Shown: positions 10,640-19,465 of the stretch, piece after piece
Layout of the letters: every line of letters begins with the position of its first letter
Numbering within the stretch: the first letter of the stretch is position 1
Assembly (NCBI GenBank): GCA_021201335.1
Contig: JAJQFD010000039.1
Location: forward strand, 1 to 64,000
DNA: 64,000 nucleotides
Direction of reading: 5' to 3'
Source: Bacteroides sp.
Lineage (GTDB): Bacteria; Bacteroidota; Bacteroidia; Bacteroidales; Bacteroidaceae
Translations under genes and position numbers: made by a program
Notes under the pieces: generated by a model
Seen by the model: the letters and a program-made list of their open reading frames with translations, nothing else
Database searches by the model: none
What the model was told of the DNA's origin: nothing

Positions 10640-10810
10640 TTTGAGAAGCGCGTAGTAAAAATGGATAAATGCGCCTAATACTGATACGAATGCGTCAGGA
10701 GGTATAAAAATGAAGCTAGGTTTAACCTTATCAAAAAGCTTTCAGGGTGTTTTGCTGTAAACACGTTATTTTTTGATTCGTTTATACATGATAATGGCGG
10801 TGTCAATACT

Positions 10811-10818
10811 TACCTTTG
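10811..10818 (+). promoter_or_regulatory. Candidate -7 box for the divergent GH3 gene
   Basis: Reads TACCTTTG (TAnnTTTG consensus) about 140 nt before the GH3 start at 10957; no good -33 TTTG is present. The 487-nt region between the divergent genes (10470-10956) shows these two boxes and no gene. A shared regulator binding between them is possible, but I see no convincing palindrome. Confidence 0.4.
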
Positions 10819-10956
10819 CTTCTATTAATAAAGGAAAAAAGAATCCTTTTTAATCGTTCCCTCACAAATGTATGTAATTTCTGGAACTATACTAAATCAT
10901 ATCCCTAATCATTAACTGGAAATGAAGAAATATCAATTATATTAATTCTGATCAAT

Positions 10957-13227
10957 ATGAAAATCATTAAAATTAGCTTTCTAGCCTTATGCCTGAGTTT
11001 TTCAACAGCCTCGGCCGACAATGATCCAATTTATAAGGATAAGACCGCCCCTATAGAAGAACGTGTGGAAGATTTGTTGCGCCGGATGACCTTGCGTGAA
11101 AAAGTAGTTCAATTACAGAATCGCACTACCAGCGATATAAACAATCTTCAGGGAACTTACAACGGAGAAAGTTTTGGCTCTGCCCACGAAATGAATATAT
11201 CTGCCCAGGATGCGGCTAACTTATATCAGAAAATACATGAATATATGGCCACCCAAACGCGATTGGGCATTCCGATTTTAACTTCGGCCGAAGGTATTCA
11301 TGGCATTTTGCAGAATGGATGCACAATATTTCCACAAGCCATTGCACAAGGAAGTACGTTCAATCCAGAACTTATTTATCAAATGGCCGAGGCTGAAGCT
11401 GCAGAAGCGCGTGTGATGGGGATTCGCCAGGTTTTATCTCCGGTATTAGACATTGCGCGCGAACTACGTTGGGGTAGAGTGGAAGAAACTTTTGGAGAAG
11501 ATCCTTATCTGATTTCCGAAATGGGTATTCATTTCGTTCGAGGTTTCCAGAAACATGGAGTAGGATGTATGCCTAAACATTTTGTTGCCCACGGAACTCC
11601 TACCGGCGGATTGAATAGCGCTTCTGTCGCAGGTGGCGAACGTGAACTGCGCAATCTCTATGTATATCCTTTTGCTCGTGTAATTAAAGAATCAGACCCT
11701 ATAGCCATTATGGGTTGTTACAGTGCTTATGATGGAGTTCCTATGGCAGGTTCCCCCTATTATATGACCGATCTCCTACGGGGAGAACTTAGCTTTAAAG
11801 GTTTTGCTTATTCAGATTGGGGTTCTATCGATCGTTTGAAAACATTCCACAATGCCGTTTCTACCACTGCTGAAGCTGCTAAAATGGCCCTTACAGCCGG
11901 TATGGATATGGATGTTTGGGATTGGGCTTATGAAACCTTACAGGAACAAGTAGAGAAAGGACAGTTGGATGTGAAATATGTGGATCGGGCTGTTCGCCGT
12001 ATTTTAACTGCTAAATTTAAATTAGGTTTATTTGATGATCCCTATGGCGATCCAAAAAGTGTCAGTAAGGTCGTTCGTAATAAGCAACACGTCGAGCTGG
12101 CCAAGAAGATAGCCGATGAGAGTGCGGTTTTATTGGAAAATAAAAACAACATACTGCCTTTAGATATGTCTAAATATAAATCAATTGCAGTGATAGGACC
12201 CAATAGTGACCATGGGGTAGCAGGTGATTATGCTTGGGTAAACCCGGAAGACCGTGAATGTGTATCCTTGTACGAAGGAATAAAGAATGTATTTGGTAAG
12301 AAGATAACTGTTGATCAGGTGGATGGTTGTGATTGGTGGAGTCAGGATGAAAAAGAAATAATTAATGCGGTAGTAGCAGTGGAAAAGAGTGATTTAGCTA
12401 TTGTTGCAGTTGGTACCCGGAGTTATTGGTTAGGACGGAATGCCAAAGCCCATAAAGTTACTTCCGGTGAGGGTTTTGATCTTTCTTCTTTAGACTTGCC
12501 CGGTAAACAACTGGAACTATTGAAAGCAATAAAGGCAACAGGTAAACCTTTAATTGTTGTATTAATAACCGGAAAGCCATTAGTACTTTCCTGGGTAAAA
12601 GAAAATGCAGACGCTGTGCTCGTTCAATTCTATGCCGGAGAGCAGCAAGGTAATTCAATGGCTGATATTTTGGTCGGAAATGTAAATCCTTCAGGGCGTT
12701 TAAATATCTCATTCCCGCGTAGTACAGGCAATACCCCTTGTTATTATAATTATTATCCTACGGATCGCGAACAATCATTTGACCAGGGTGGTTCTCTGGA
12801 AAACCCTGCCGGACATTATGTTTTTGAGAAGCCTTATGCTTTGTATAACTTTGGATATGGTTTGAGCTATACTGATTTTAAATACAATGCGTGTACATTA
12901 AATGATTCCCTCTTCTCTGATACAGGCAAATTGATCGTGAATGTGGAAGTGGAGAATGCAGGAAAACGGGCAGGAAAAGAAGTCGTTCAATTGTATGTGC
13001 GGGATATGATCAGTTCTGTATCTACCCCGATTCAACAATTAAAAGCATTTAAGAAAGTAGATATTCAGCCGGGAGGTAAGACTACCGTATCCCTGGAAGT
13101 GCCTATTTCTGAATTGGCCTTATATAACGCTTATATGAAACGGGAAGTTGAACCTGGGGAGTTTGAAATACAAGTCGGTAGCTCTTCAGATCGGGTTTAT
13201 TTCAGGAATAAGATTACAGTTAAATAA
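10957..13227 (+). CDS. Exported glycoside hydrolase family 3, BglX-like
   Basis: A 756-residue exported beta-glucosidase-type enzyme without PA14 insert. A signal peptide ends near TASA. Core motifs include ARELRWGRVEETFGEDPY, MPKHFVAHG and the nucleophile motif GFAYSDWGS (Asp in SDW). The second GH3 domain contains QFYAGEQQGNSMADIL, and a C-terminal fibronectin III-like domain ends the protein. It is transcribed away from the SusC/SusD operon, whose last gene is also GH3, so both probably act on the same imported beta-glycan oligosaccharides. Linkage preference is not determined. Confidence 0.92.
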   Translation: MKIIKISFLALCLSFSTASADNDPIYKDKTAPIEERVEDLLRRMTLREKVVQLQNRTTSDINNLQGTYNGESFGSAHEMNISAQDAANLYQKIHEYMATQTRLGIPILTSAEGIHGILQNGCTIFPQAIAQGSTFNPELIYQMAEAEAAEARVMGIRQVLSPVLDIARELRWGRVEETFGEDPYLISEMGIHFVRGFQKHGVGCMPKHFVAHGTPTGGLNSASVAGGERELRNLYVYPFARVIKESDPIAIMGCYSAYDGVPMAGSPYYMTDLLRGELSFKGFAYSDWGSIDRLKTFHNAVSTTAEAAKMALTAGMDMDVWDWAYETLQEQVEKGQLDVKYVDRAVRRILTAKFKLGLFDDPYGDPKSVSKVVRNKQHVELAKKIADESAVLLENKNNILPLDMSKYKSIAVIGPNSDHGVAGDYAWVNPEDRECVSLYEGIKNVFGKKITVDQVDGCDWWSQDEKEIINAVVAVEKSDLAIVAVGTRSYWLGRNAKAHKVTSGEGFDLSSLDLPGKQLELLKAIKATGKPLIVVLITGKPLVLSWVKENADAVLVQFYAGEQQGNSMADILVGNVNPSGRLNISFPRSTGNTPCYYNYYPTDREQSFDQGGSLENPAGHYVFEKPYALYNFGYGLSYTDFKYNACTLNDSLFSDTGKLIVNVEVENAGKRAGKEVVQLYVRDMISSVSTPIQQLKAFKKVDIQPGGKTTVSLEVPISELALYNAYMKREVEPGEFEIQVGSSSDRVYFRNKITVK

Positions 13228-13260
13228 TATTCATGTAACCCCTAATGATTCTTGATAGTT

Positions 13261-13304
13261 TCGGGACATTTTCCAGAAAAGGGAAGATGTCCCGATTTTC
13301 TTTT
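13261..13304 (+). terminator. Rho-independent terminator after GH3
   Basis: Arms TCGGGACAT (13261-13269) and ATGTCCCGA (13287-13295) form a perfect stem, followed by TTTTCTTTT. It closes the GH3 transcript at 13227 before oadG. Confidence 0.85.
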
Positions 13305-13430
13305 GCCAAACTAACGATTTAGCTTTTTTATCCTTTTACTCTACAAGTTTCTTGCGAAAAATGAGTATTTTCGAGCGTTTTTTCGCAAAAAGTATTCCTT
13401 CAATTTATAAATCGTAATATTAAGTTAACC

Positions 13431-13691
13431 ATGGAGAATTTAGACACAGGGTTACTGTTGATGCTTGTGGGCATGATTACTGTATTTGCTATCCTTCTGA
13501 TAGTGATATACCTCGGTAAGCTGCTTATTACTCTTGTCAACAAATTTGCCCCAGAGGAAGTGGTTCCGGTTAAAAAAGCGTCGGGAGGACCTGCGCCTAT
13601 ACCCCCACATGTATTGGCTGCCATAACAGCCGCAGTGAACGTAGTAACTCACAACAAAGGCAAAGTTGTGAAAGTAGAGAGAAAAAATTAA
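13431..13691 (+). CDS. oadG: Oxaloacetate decarboxylase gamma-like membrane subunit
   Basis: An 86-residue protein with one strong N-terminal transmembrane helix (about residues 6-36, LLLMLVGMITVFAILLIVIY) and a short charged tail, matching the small OadG/MmdC-type subunit that ties the carboxyltransferase to the sodium pump. It is the first gene of a compact operon, 25 nt before the alpha subunit. Length and position support the call more than conserved residues, as this family is poorly conserved. Confidence 0.85.
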   Translation: MENLDTGLLLMLVGMITVFAILLIVIYLGKLLITLVNKFAPEEVVPVKKASGGPAPIPPHVLAAITAAVNVVTHNKGKVVKVERKN

Positions 13692-13716
13692 TCCAATAGA
13701 TTTAGTACACTAAAAC

Positions 13717-15555
13717 ATGAAAAGAGAAGTAAAGTTCAGTTTGGTTTTTAGGGATATGTGGCAATCGGCCGGTAAGTATGTACCCCGGGTAGACCAACTG
13801 GTTAAAGTAGCTCCCGCTATTATTGAGATGGGATGTTTTGCACGTGTTGAGACAAATGGCGGTGGTTTTGAACAAGTTAATTTATTATTTGGCGAGAATC
13901 CTAATAAAGCTGTCCGCGATTGGACGAAGCCCTTCCATGAGGCGGGCATTCAGACACACATGCTCGATCGGGCATTAAATGGACTGCGTATGAGTCCCGT
14001 TCCGGCCGACGTACGTAAGCTGTTTTACAAAGTAAAAAAAGCACAAGGAACTGATATTACCCGTACATTCTGCGGATTAAACGATGTTCGTAATATTATT
14101 CCTTCTATTAAATATGCCAAAGATGCTGGTATGATTTCGCAATGTGCGCTTAGTATTACACATTCGCCTATACATACTGTAGAGTATTATACAGAAATGG
14201 CTCTTGAATTAATTAAAAATGGAGCGGACGAAATCTGTATCAAAGACATGGCAGGTATCGGGCGTCCTGTATCTCTGGGCAAGATTGTTGGCAATATAAA
14301 AAAAGCTTATCCGGAAATACCGATCCAGTATCATAGTCATGCAGGTCCAGGCTTCAACATGGCTTCTATCCTGGAAGTCTGTGAAGCAGGATGCGATTAC
14401 ATTGACGTAGGTATGGAGCCTCTTTCATGGGGAACTGGGCATGCGGATTTAATCAGCGTACAGGCTATGTTGAAAGACGCCGGATTCCAGGTGCCTGAAA
14501 TCAACATGGAGGCTTACATGAAAGTACGTTCTATGGTTCAAGAATTTATGGACGATTTCCTGGGTCTTTATATCAGCCCCAAAAATCGACTGATGAACTC
14601 ACTCTTAATTGGACCGGGATTACCAGGTGGCATGATGGGAAGTTTGATGTCCGACCTTGAATCCAACCTCGAATCAATCAATAAATACAAAGCAAAACGC
14701 AACCTGCCATTCATGACACAAGACGAACTGTTGATTAAACTTTTCGACGAAGTAGCCTATGTATGGCCTCGGGTAGGTTATCCTCCATTGGTAACTCCTT
14801 TCAGCCAGTATGTAAAAAATCTGGCGATGATGAATGTGATTGCCATGGAAAAAGGAAAAGAACGCTGGGGTATGATTGCCGATGATATCTGGGATATGAT
14901 CCTGGGTAAAGCCGGACGTTTGCCAGGCACATTGGCTCCTGAAATTATTGAGAAAGCCGAACGTGAAGGCCGTAAATTCTTTGACGGTGATCCTCAGGAA
15001 AACTATCCGGATTCACTCGATAAGTATCGTAAACTGATGAAAGAAAACAAATGGGAGCTTGGAGAAGACGACGAAGAGTTGTTCGAATACGCCATGCACC
15101 CGGCTCAGTACGAAGCATACAAGAGCGGTAAAGCCAAAGAAGACTTCTTGGCAGATGTGGCAAAGAAAAAAGCAGAGAAAGACAAATCACCACTGGATGA
15201 TGCCAAACCTAAAAAACTAACGGTTCAGGTTGATGGTCAATCATATACTGTAACAGTTGCTTATGGAGAGGCCGATCTTCCGGCGGGTGCTCCTGCAGGT
15301 GCTTCACCCTTAGTAACCGGAGAGGGTAAAGATGTAATTTCGCCGCTTGAAGGTAAATTCTTCTTAACTAAAGATACTTCTGAAACTCCGCTGAAAGTGG
15401 GTGATGTAGTGAAAGAAGGCGATGTAATCTGCTATGTAGAGGCTATGAAGACATATAATGCGATTCGTGCTGAATTTGGCGGAACAGTAACAGCCATCCT
15501 GGCTGCCAACGGAGATACAGTTTCTGAAGATGACGTATTAATGAAGATACAATAA
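13717..15555 (+). CDS. oadA: Oxaloacetate decarboxylase alpha: carboxyltransferase plus biotin domain
   Basis: A 612-residue subunit that moves a carboxyl group from oxaloacetate (or a related acid) to its own biotin. The N-terminal TIM barrel retains the catalytic lysine in ICIKDMAGIG and the metal-binding HSHAGPGF. A PYC/OADA conserved domain follows. The C-terminus (about 540-612) is a biotinyl domain with CYVEAMKTYNAIRAEFGG, where the Lys after EAM is the biotin site; the residue after that Lys is Thr rather than the common Met. A linker near 515-535 is rich in Ala, Pro and Gly. The stop overlaps the oadB start by one base (TAATG), indicating translational coupling. Substrate is assigned by family; methylmalonyl-CoA is less likely because the transferase is of OADA, not acyl-CoA, type. 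Confidence 0.88.
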   Translation: MKREVKFSLVFRDMWQSAGKYVPRVDQLVKVAPAIIEMGCFARVETNGGGFEQVNLLFGENPNKAVRDWTKPFHEAGIQTHMLDRALNGLRMSPVPADVRKLFYKVKKAQGTDITRTFCGLNDVRNIIPSIKYAKDAGMISQCALSITHSPIHTVEYYTEMALELIKNGADEICIKDMAGIGRPVSLGKIVGNIKKAYPEIPIQYHSHAGPGFNMASILEVCEAGCDYIDVGMEPLSWGTGHADLISVQAMLKDAGFQVPEINMEAYMKVRSMVQEFMDDFLGLYISPKNRLMNSLLIGPGLPGGMMGSLMSDLESNLESINKYKAKRNLPFMTQDELLIKLFDEVAYVWPRVGYPPLVTPFSQYVKNLAMMNVIAMEKGKERWGMIADDIWDMILGKAGRLPGTLAPEIIEKAEREGRKFFDGDPQENYPDSLDKYRKLMKENKWELGEDDEELFEYAMHPAQYEAYKSGKAKEDFLADVAKKKAEKDKSPLDDAKPKKLTVQVDGQSYTVTVAYGEADLPAGAPAGASPLVTGEGKDVISPLEGKFFLTKDTSETPLKVGDVVKEGDVICYVEAMKTYNAIRAEFGGTVTAILAANGDTVSEDDVLMKIQ

Positions 15556-16790
15556 TGAAGGAGATATTTGAGAATATATACAATATGACTGCGTTCAGCA
15601 ATATTATTGCCGAACCACAGTTCCTGATAATGTATCTGATCGCCTTCATTTTACTTTATTTAGGTATTAAAAAGCAATACGAACCTCTGTTATTGGTTCC
15701 TATTGCATTCGGGGTATTGCTTGCCAACTTCCCCGGAGGGGAAATGGGTATTATTCAGGCAGATGAGAACGGAATGGTATTGATAAATGGAGTTATGAAG
15801 AATATCTGGGATATGCCCCTTCATGACATTGCTCATGAAATGGGTATCATGAACTTCCTTTATTATATGTTGATTAAAACAGGTTTTCTTCCGCCTATTA
15901 TCTTTATGGGGGTAGGAGCATTGACTGACTTTGGCCCAATGCTTCGTAACCTGCGCTTGTCTATTTTTGGTGCAGCGGCTCAATTAGGTATTTTTACAGT
16001 GTTACTGGTGGCTATTTTGATGGGATTCACTCCGAAAGAAGCGGCTTCCCTAGGTATTATCGGCGGCGCAGATGGCCCTACGGCTATTTTTACCACCATT
16101 AAGCTGGCTCCTAATCTGTTAGGCCCAATTGCAATTGCAGCATATTCCTATATGGCACTCGTTCCGGTTATTATACCGTTGGTAGTAAAACTCTTCTGTA
16201 GTAAAAAAGAGTTGATGATCAATATGAAGGAGCAAGAAAAGAAATTTCCTTCTACTACGGAAATTAAGAACATGCGTGTATTAAAGATTATTTTCCCAAT
16301 TGCTGTTACTACCGTTGTTGCTTTGTTTGTTCCAAGTGCTGTGCCTTTAATTGGTATGTTGATGTTTGGTAACCTGGTGAAAGAAATTGGTGCAAATACA
16401 TTCCGTTTATTCGATGCTGCTTCAAACAGCATCATGAATGCTGCTACTATTTTCCTCGGACTTTGCGTAGGTGCAACCATGACTACAGATGCCTTCCTGA
16501 ACTGGACAACAATAGGCATTGTTGTAGGTGGTTTCCTGGCTTTCGCCTTATCTATAACTGGTGGTATTTTCTTAGTGAAACTTTTCAATCTGTTTACCAA
16601 AAAGAAAATCAATCCGCTTATTGGAGCTACTGGATTAAGTGCTGTACCAATGGCTAGCCGTGTGGCTAATGATATTGCGTTGAAATACGATCCTAAAAAC
16701 CATGTATTGCAATACTGTATGGCAAGTAACATTTCAGGTGTTATTGGCTCGGCAGTAGCTGCGGGGGTATTAATTTCGTTCCTTGCATAA
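15555..16790 (+). CDS. oadB: Oxaloacetate decarboxylase beta: sodium-pumping decarboxylase
   Basis: A 411-residue polytopic membrane protein that releases CO2 from carboxybiotin and exports sodium ions. Family signatures are present: GALTDFGPMLRNLRL, LGIIGGADGPTAIFTT (with the key Asp) and GLSAVPMASRVANDIALKYD. The start overlaps the oadA stop. An internal segment (16008-16041) recurs in altered form at 17863-17896, and the downstream terminator recurs at 17894-17938, which suggests a past duplication. Confidence 0.95.
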   Translation: MKEIFENIYNMTAFSNIIAEPQFLIMYLIAFILLYLGIKKQYEPLLLVPIAFGVLLANFPGGEMGIIQADENGMVLINGVMKNIWDMPLHDIAHEMGIMNFLYYMLIKTGFLPPIIFMGVGALTDFGPMLRNLRLSIFGAAAQLGIFTVLLVAILMGFTPKEAASLGIIGGADGPTAIFTTIKLAPNLLGPIAIAAYSYMALVPVIIPLVVKLFCSKKELMINMKEQEKKFPSTTEIKNMRVLKIIFPIAVTTVVALFVPSAVPLIGMLMFGNLVKEIGANTFRLFDAASNSIMNAATIFLGLCVGATMTTDAFLNWTTIGIVVGGFLAFALSITGGIFLVKLFNLFTKKKINPLIGATGLSAVPMASRVANDIALKYDPKNHVLQYCMASNISGVIGSAVAAGVLISFLA

Positions 16791-16820
16791 ACGTAAATTG
16801 AAAGATATTTCATAATATTT

Positions 16821-16860
16821 AAGGTCCGGAAATTTTCTTCTTCGGGCCTTATTTTTTATA
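16821..16860 (+). terminator. Terminator of the oad operon
   Basis: AAGGTCCGGAA (16821-16831) pairs imperfectly with TTCGGGCCTT (16841-16850), followed by ATTTTTTAT. It sits 31 nt after the oadB stop. Confidence 0.8.
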
Positions 16861-17264
16861 TAAGTCTTATGAGATATATGATTGTTGGCTATTTGCAACA
16901 TAAATTCAGAAAAATATAATCGTTTACTTGCCATGGATTATATGAGAAATATTAGTGGATAAAAACATTCTGAAATATTTTAACTTTGAATTGATTTCTT
17001 TACTTTTATGCTTTTAATTAAGTAGTACAACAAGATTAGTTTATGTTATTCTTTATGGTAAGGGTCTGAGGTGCAGCCTTTGTTGAAATTAATCTGCTTT
17101 GATTTCGTTGCTTATTGTTTTAGGTCTTAGCTGCTGATCCATTGAACTAAATCTATTAAGCTATAAATTGTCCATTTATGTAATAACATAAGCCAATCGT
17201 AGTGAAGTATTAAACCATTATGATTTACTGTTACAATAACTATATAATTTAAAGAAGAAAGCTT
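16861..17264. other. AT-rich intergenic gap upstream of a small exported protein
   Basis: No gene is visible in this 404-nt stretch. TAACTTTG at 16981-16988 fits the -7 consensus but has no matching -33 box and would leave a leader of about 270 nt, so it is weak. No clear hairpin terminator is present. Confidence 0.4.
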
Positions 17265-17849
17265 ATGAAAAACATTTTTTTTAGTTTAATGCTAGTATTC
17301 AGTATGAATTGTTTCTCACAGGTTGTAAGTGAGTTTTTTGACGAGAAGGGTGTAAGAAATGTGAATTGCGAAAAGCTAAGGCTTTACGAAAGAAAAGATT
17401 CGGTTTATTTATCTATGGGTTTCTTAGGAAAGGAATATAGCGGTAAAACGAATTATTATATCAAGATGCAATTTGATACAGACAGTACAGAGCTTACGAT
17501 AAAAAAAGGAAGTATATTGTTACTGAGAAACAATAATGAAGAAATTATTGAACTCAAGTCCGATTCTGATTATGAAAGTGGTGAGCGCATTGTAGTAGGT
17601 ACAATTGCAAACAGTGGAAATAAATCATCTGCCCGAATTTATCATACTGCCATTGCTTTTTACCCAATAACTCCTGAACAGCTATTGAAGGTAACATCGG
17701 GAATTATCAAATTAAGAGTAGAGTATAATTCAGAAGCATTGGATAAAGAGTTTAAAAAAGATGTTATAGGTGTGTATGTGAAGAAGAACTACGACTTGAT
17801 TCAAAGAAGACTATTAACAAAAATAAATAAAGAACTAAGTGATTTTTAA
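17265..17849 (+). CDS. Exported protein of unknown function, 194 residues
   Basis: I do not recognise a family. A signal peptide (MKNIFFSLMLVFSMNCFSQ) is followed by about 175 residues of mixed, mostly beta-type sequence with many Lys and Glu, no cysteines after the signal and no transmembrane segment. It lies between oadB and a decayed duplicate of oadB's 3' end, suggesting it arrived with or after that rearrangement. Its stop falls 8 nt beyond the most upstream possible start (GTG) of the next gene. Confidence 0.6.
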   Translation: MKNIFFSLMLVFSMNCFSQVVSEFFDEKGVRNVNCEKLRLYERKDSVYLSMGFLGKEYSGKTNYYIKMQFDTDSTELTIKKGSILLLRNNNEEIIELKSDSDYESGERIVVGTIANSGNKSSARIYHTAIAFYPITPEQLLKVTSGIIKLRVEYNSEALDKEFKKDVIGVYVKKNYDLIQRRLLTKINKELSDF

Positions 17850-19281
17850 TAAAATAATTCAAGTGGCTATTTTAATCGGATTCACTCAGAAAGAAGGTCT
17901 GGAGATTTACCCCTACGGGCCTTCATTTTATATAAGTTGTAGGAGAAGCCCTTTAATCTTAGTCCTTCTTTTAAGTTTCTTTTGCTCAGGAATCGGTTAT
18001 GCCCAGCAAATCTTTCAAGATTTGAATATAACCTGTCAGGGAGAATTACATGATAAACAATGTATCATTCATTTGAGAGCACAAGATAATAATATGGATG
18101 GATTTTATATGTTTATTACAGATTATAAAGCGATAAAGTTAAAAGGAACAATTGATAATACTGGCGAGATTACTCTTCATAACAAATACAATCCTGCAAC
18201 TGATCTCTTCTTATTAAAACTTTCGGATCGTAATCTGGAAGGGACATATCAGAGCAGACAAATGGAAGAAGCTTTTCCCTTTTATGCAATAAACCTACGG
18301 GGAGAATATGTGATAGCCTCCCAGCATAAAGGCTGGTTTGGTTTTCGTATTAAATTGGGAACAGAAGGCTATGAACTGCAGGCGGATACCTATGAAAAAG
18401 AAACCTATCCGCTGTCTATTAGGAAGCGGGATGGAAGGGTCTTTCTTGAAAATGAAAAAGCGGACATGCCAATTATTGTAACTGATAGTTCATTGATACT
18501 CACTAATCGAAAAGAAAACAATCCTATTTTTTCTGTCGTATATAATTGCAACCCGGAACATCGTGAAGTTTCTTTCTTATTGACGGATGAATTTTTAACT
18601 GGCGAATCATTTATTGAATTTCCTGAGAAGGATGATGAAAGCTTTGCAAGGAAAGAAAAGAAATTGCAATTGACAGATAAATTCTCTATCAAAGTCAAAC
18701 AAATAAGTCAAAGTAGTTATTTCCTTAGGTTATGGGAATCGGGTTTCCGGCGAAAGAGATATAAAGCGATAACAAATATTGCAGAGGCTATGTCAGCTTT
18801 AAAAGGAAGAGTGAAGTTTTTCACTCCCGAAGAAGTGACGGAAAAATATATGTTTCCTGATAATAGTGTGATTGAGATTTCTTTTAAAGATGGAGTAATC
18901 AAAAATCTTAGGGAGGATGATCCTCATGAATTTATTGCTTATTATCCAGATTTACAGGTGCTTGTTACACAAGCAGGACATTCTGCTGATTATTCTTTTG
19001 ATCTGAAAAACAGTCGTAAAGAACCGGGTAACCCCCAGTATTACTGTGTTTCGGCGAATGAAAAAATACGTTTAAACGCGATGCATCCCGGACAGGATTG
19101 TGTAGAATATTATTTTGAGGAGTGGGATACATTGGCGAAAGAATATAGAATAGTTGCCGAAATGCCGTATAACGAAGCACATACATGCTATTCCTCTAAC
19201 TGGGTATGGGTGGATGAATATACTTTGTTATTTAAAAATTTCGATACTTATTATGAAATGATACTGATGAAGAAAGAGTAA
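17839..19281 (+). CDS. Exported protein of unknown function, start uncertain
   Basis: I do not recognise a family. The open frame gives up to 480 residues from a GTG at 17839. A signal peptide is clear (SPLILVLLLSFFCSGIGYA, about residues 37-55), then beta-rich sequence with no obvious catalytic motif. There is no ATG before the signal peptide: the upstream codons come from the oadB relic, and only GTG at 17839 or 17863 could start in frame. Either a GTG inside the relic is used, or the native start was lost in the rearrangement and the gene is 5'-damaged. The body shows no internal stop, so any damage is recent or tolerated. Confidence 0.55.
   Translation: MIFNKIIQVAILIGFTQKEGLEIYPYGPSFYISCRRSPLILVLLLSFFCSGIGYAQQIFQDLNITCQGELHDKQCIIHLRAQDNNMDGFYMFITDYKAIKLKGTIDNTGEITLHNKYNPATDLFLLKLSDRNLEGTYQSRQMEEAFPFYAINLRGEYVIASQHKGWFGFRIKLGTEGYELQADTYEKETYPLSIRKRDGRVFLENEKADMPIIVTDSSLILTNRKENNPIFSVVYNCNPEHREVSFLLTDEFLTGESFIEFPEKDDESFARKEKKLQLTDKFSIKVKQISQSSYFLRLWESGFRRKRYKAITNIAEAMSALKGRVKFFTPEEVTEKYMFPDNSVIEISFKDGVIKNLREDDPHEFIAYYPDLQVLVTQAGHSADYSFDLKNSRKEPGNPQYYCVSANEKIRLNAMHPGQDCVEYYFEEWDTLAKEYRIVAEMPYNEAHTCYSSNWVWVDEYTLLFKNFDTYYEMILMKKE
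17863..17938 (+). pseudogene. Decayed, internally deleted duplicate of the oadB 3' end
   Basis: Positions 17863-17896 match oadB 16008-16041 at 31 of 34 bases (VAILIGFTQKE against VAILMGFTPKE). This runs straight into 17894-17938, which matches the oad terminator region 16821-16865 at about 37 of 45. The junction shares AAG, fitting a deletion of about 780 nt at microhomology inside a second copy of oadB. The segment is now read through as the first codons of the next gene. Confidence 0.7.
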
Positions 19282-19339
19282 TTTGTCAATTTATTTCTCA
19301 GGTAAGCTTGAACGCAAAAATACTGTAAGGCTAAAAAGA

Positions 19340-19407
19340 AAACTTTCTAAGCCTATAAAGCAAATATTCCACGCTTAAAAAGATTGCTTTATAAGCTTAG
19401 AAAGTTT
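19340..19407. terminator. Long inverted repeat, likely bidirectional terminator
   Basis: A 24-nt arm (19340-19363, starting AAACTTTCTAAGCC) pairs with 19384-19407 with one mismatch and a 20-nt loop. It lies between convergent genes ending at 19281 and 19466. It shares the ACGCTTAAAAAGA and AAGCTTAGA blocks with the element at 49460-49507. Confidence 0.75.
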
Positions 19408-19465
19408 ACCCCTCCCACAAGCCTTCTGAAGAGGCTGTTTTAAGGTAGAAAAGATTCAATCAGGA

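Noticed and set aside
16148..16813. 221-residue frame antisense to oadB
   Set aside because: oadB is fully conserved on the other strand; the frame is a shadow of its membrane-protein codons.
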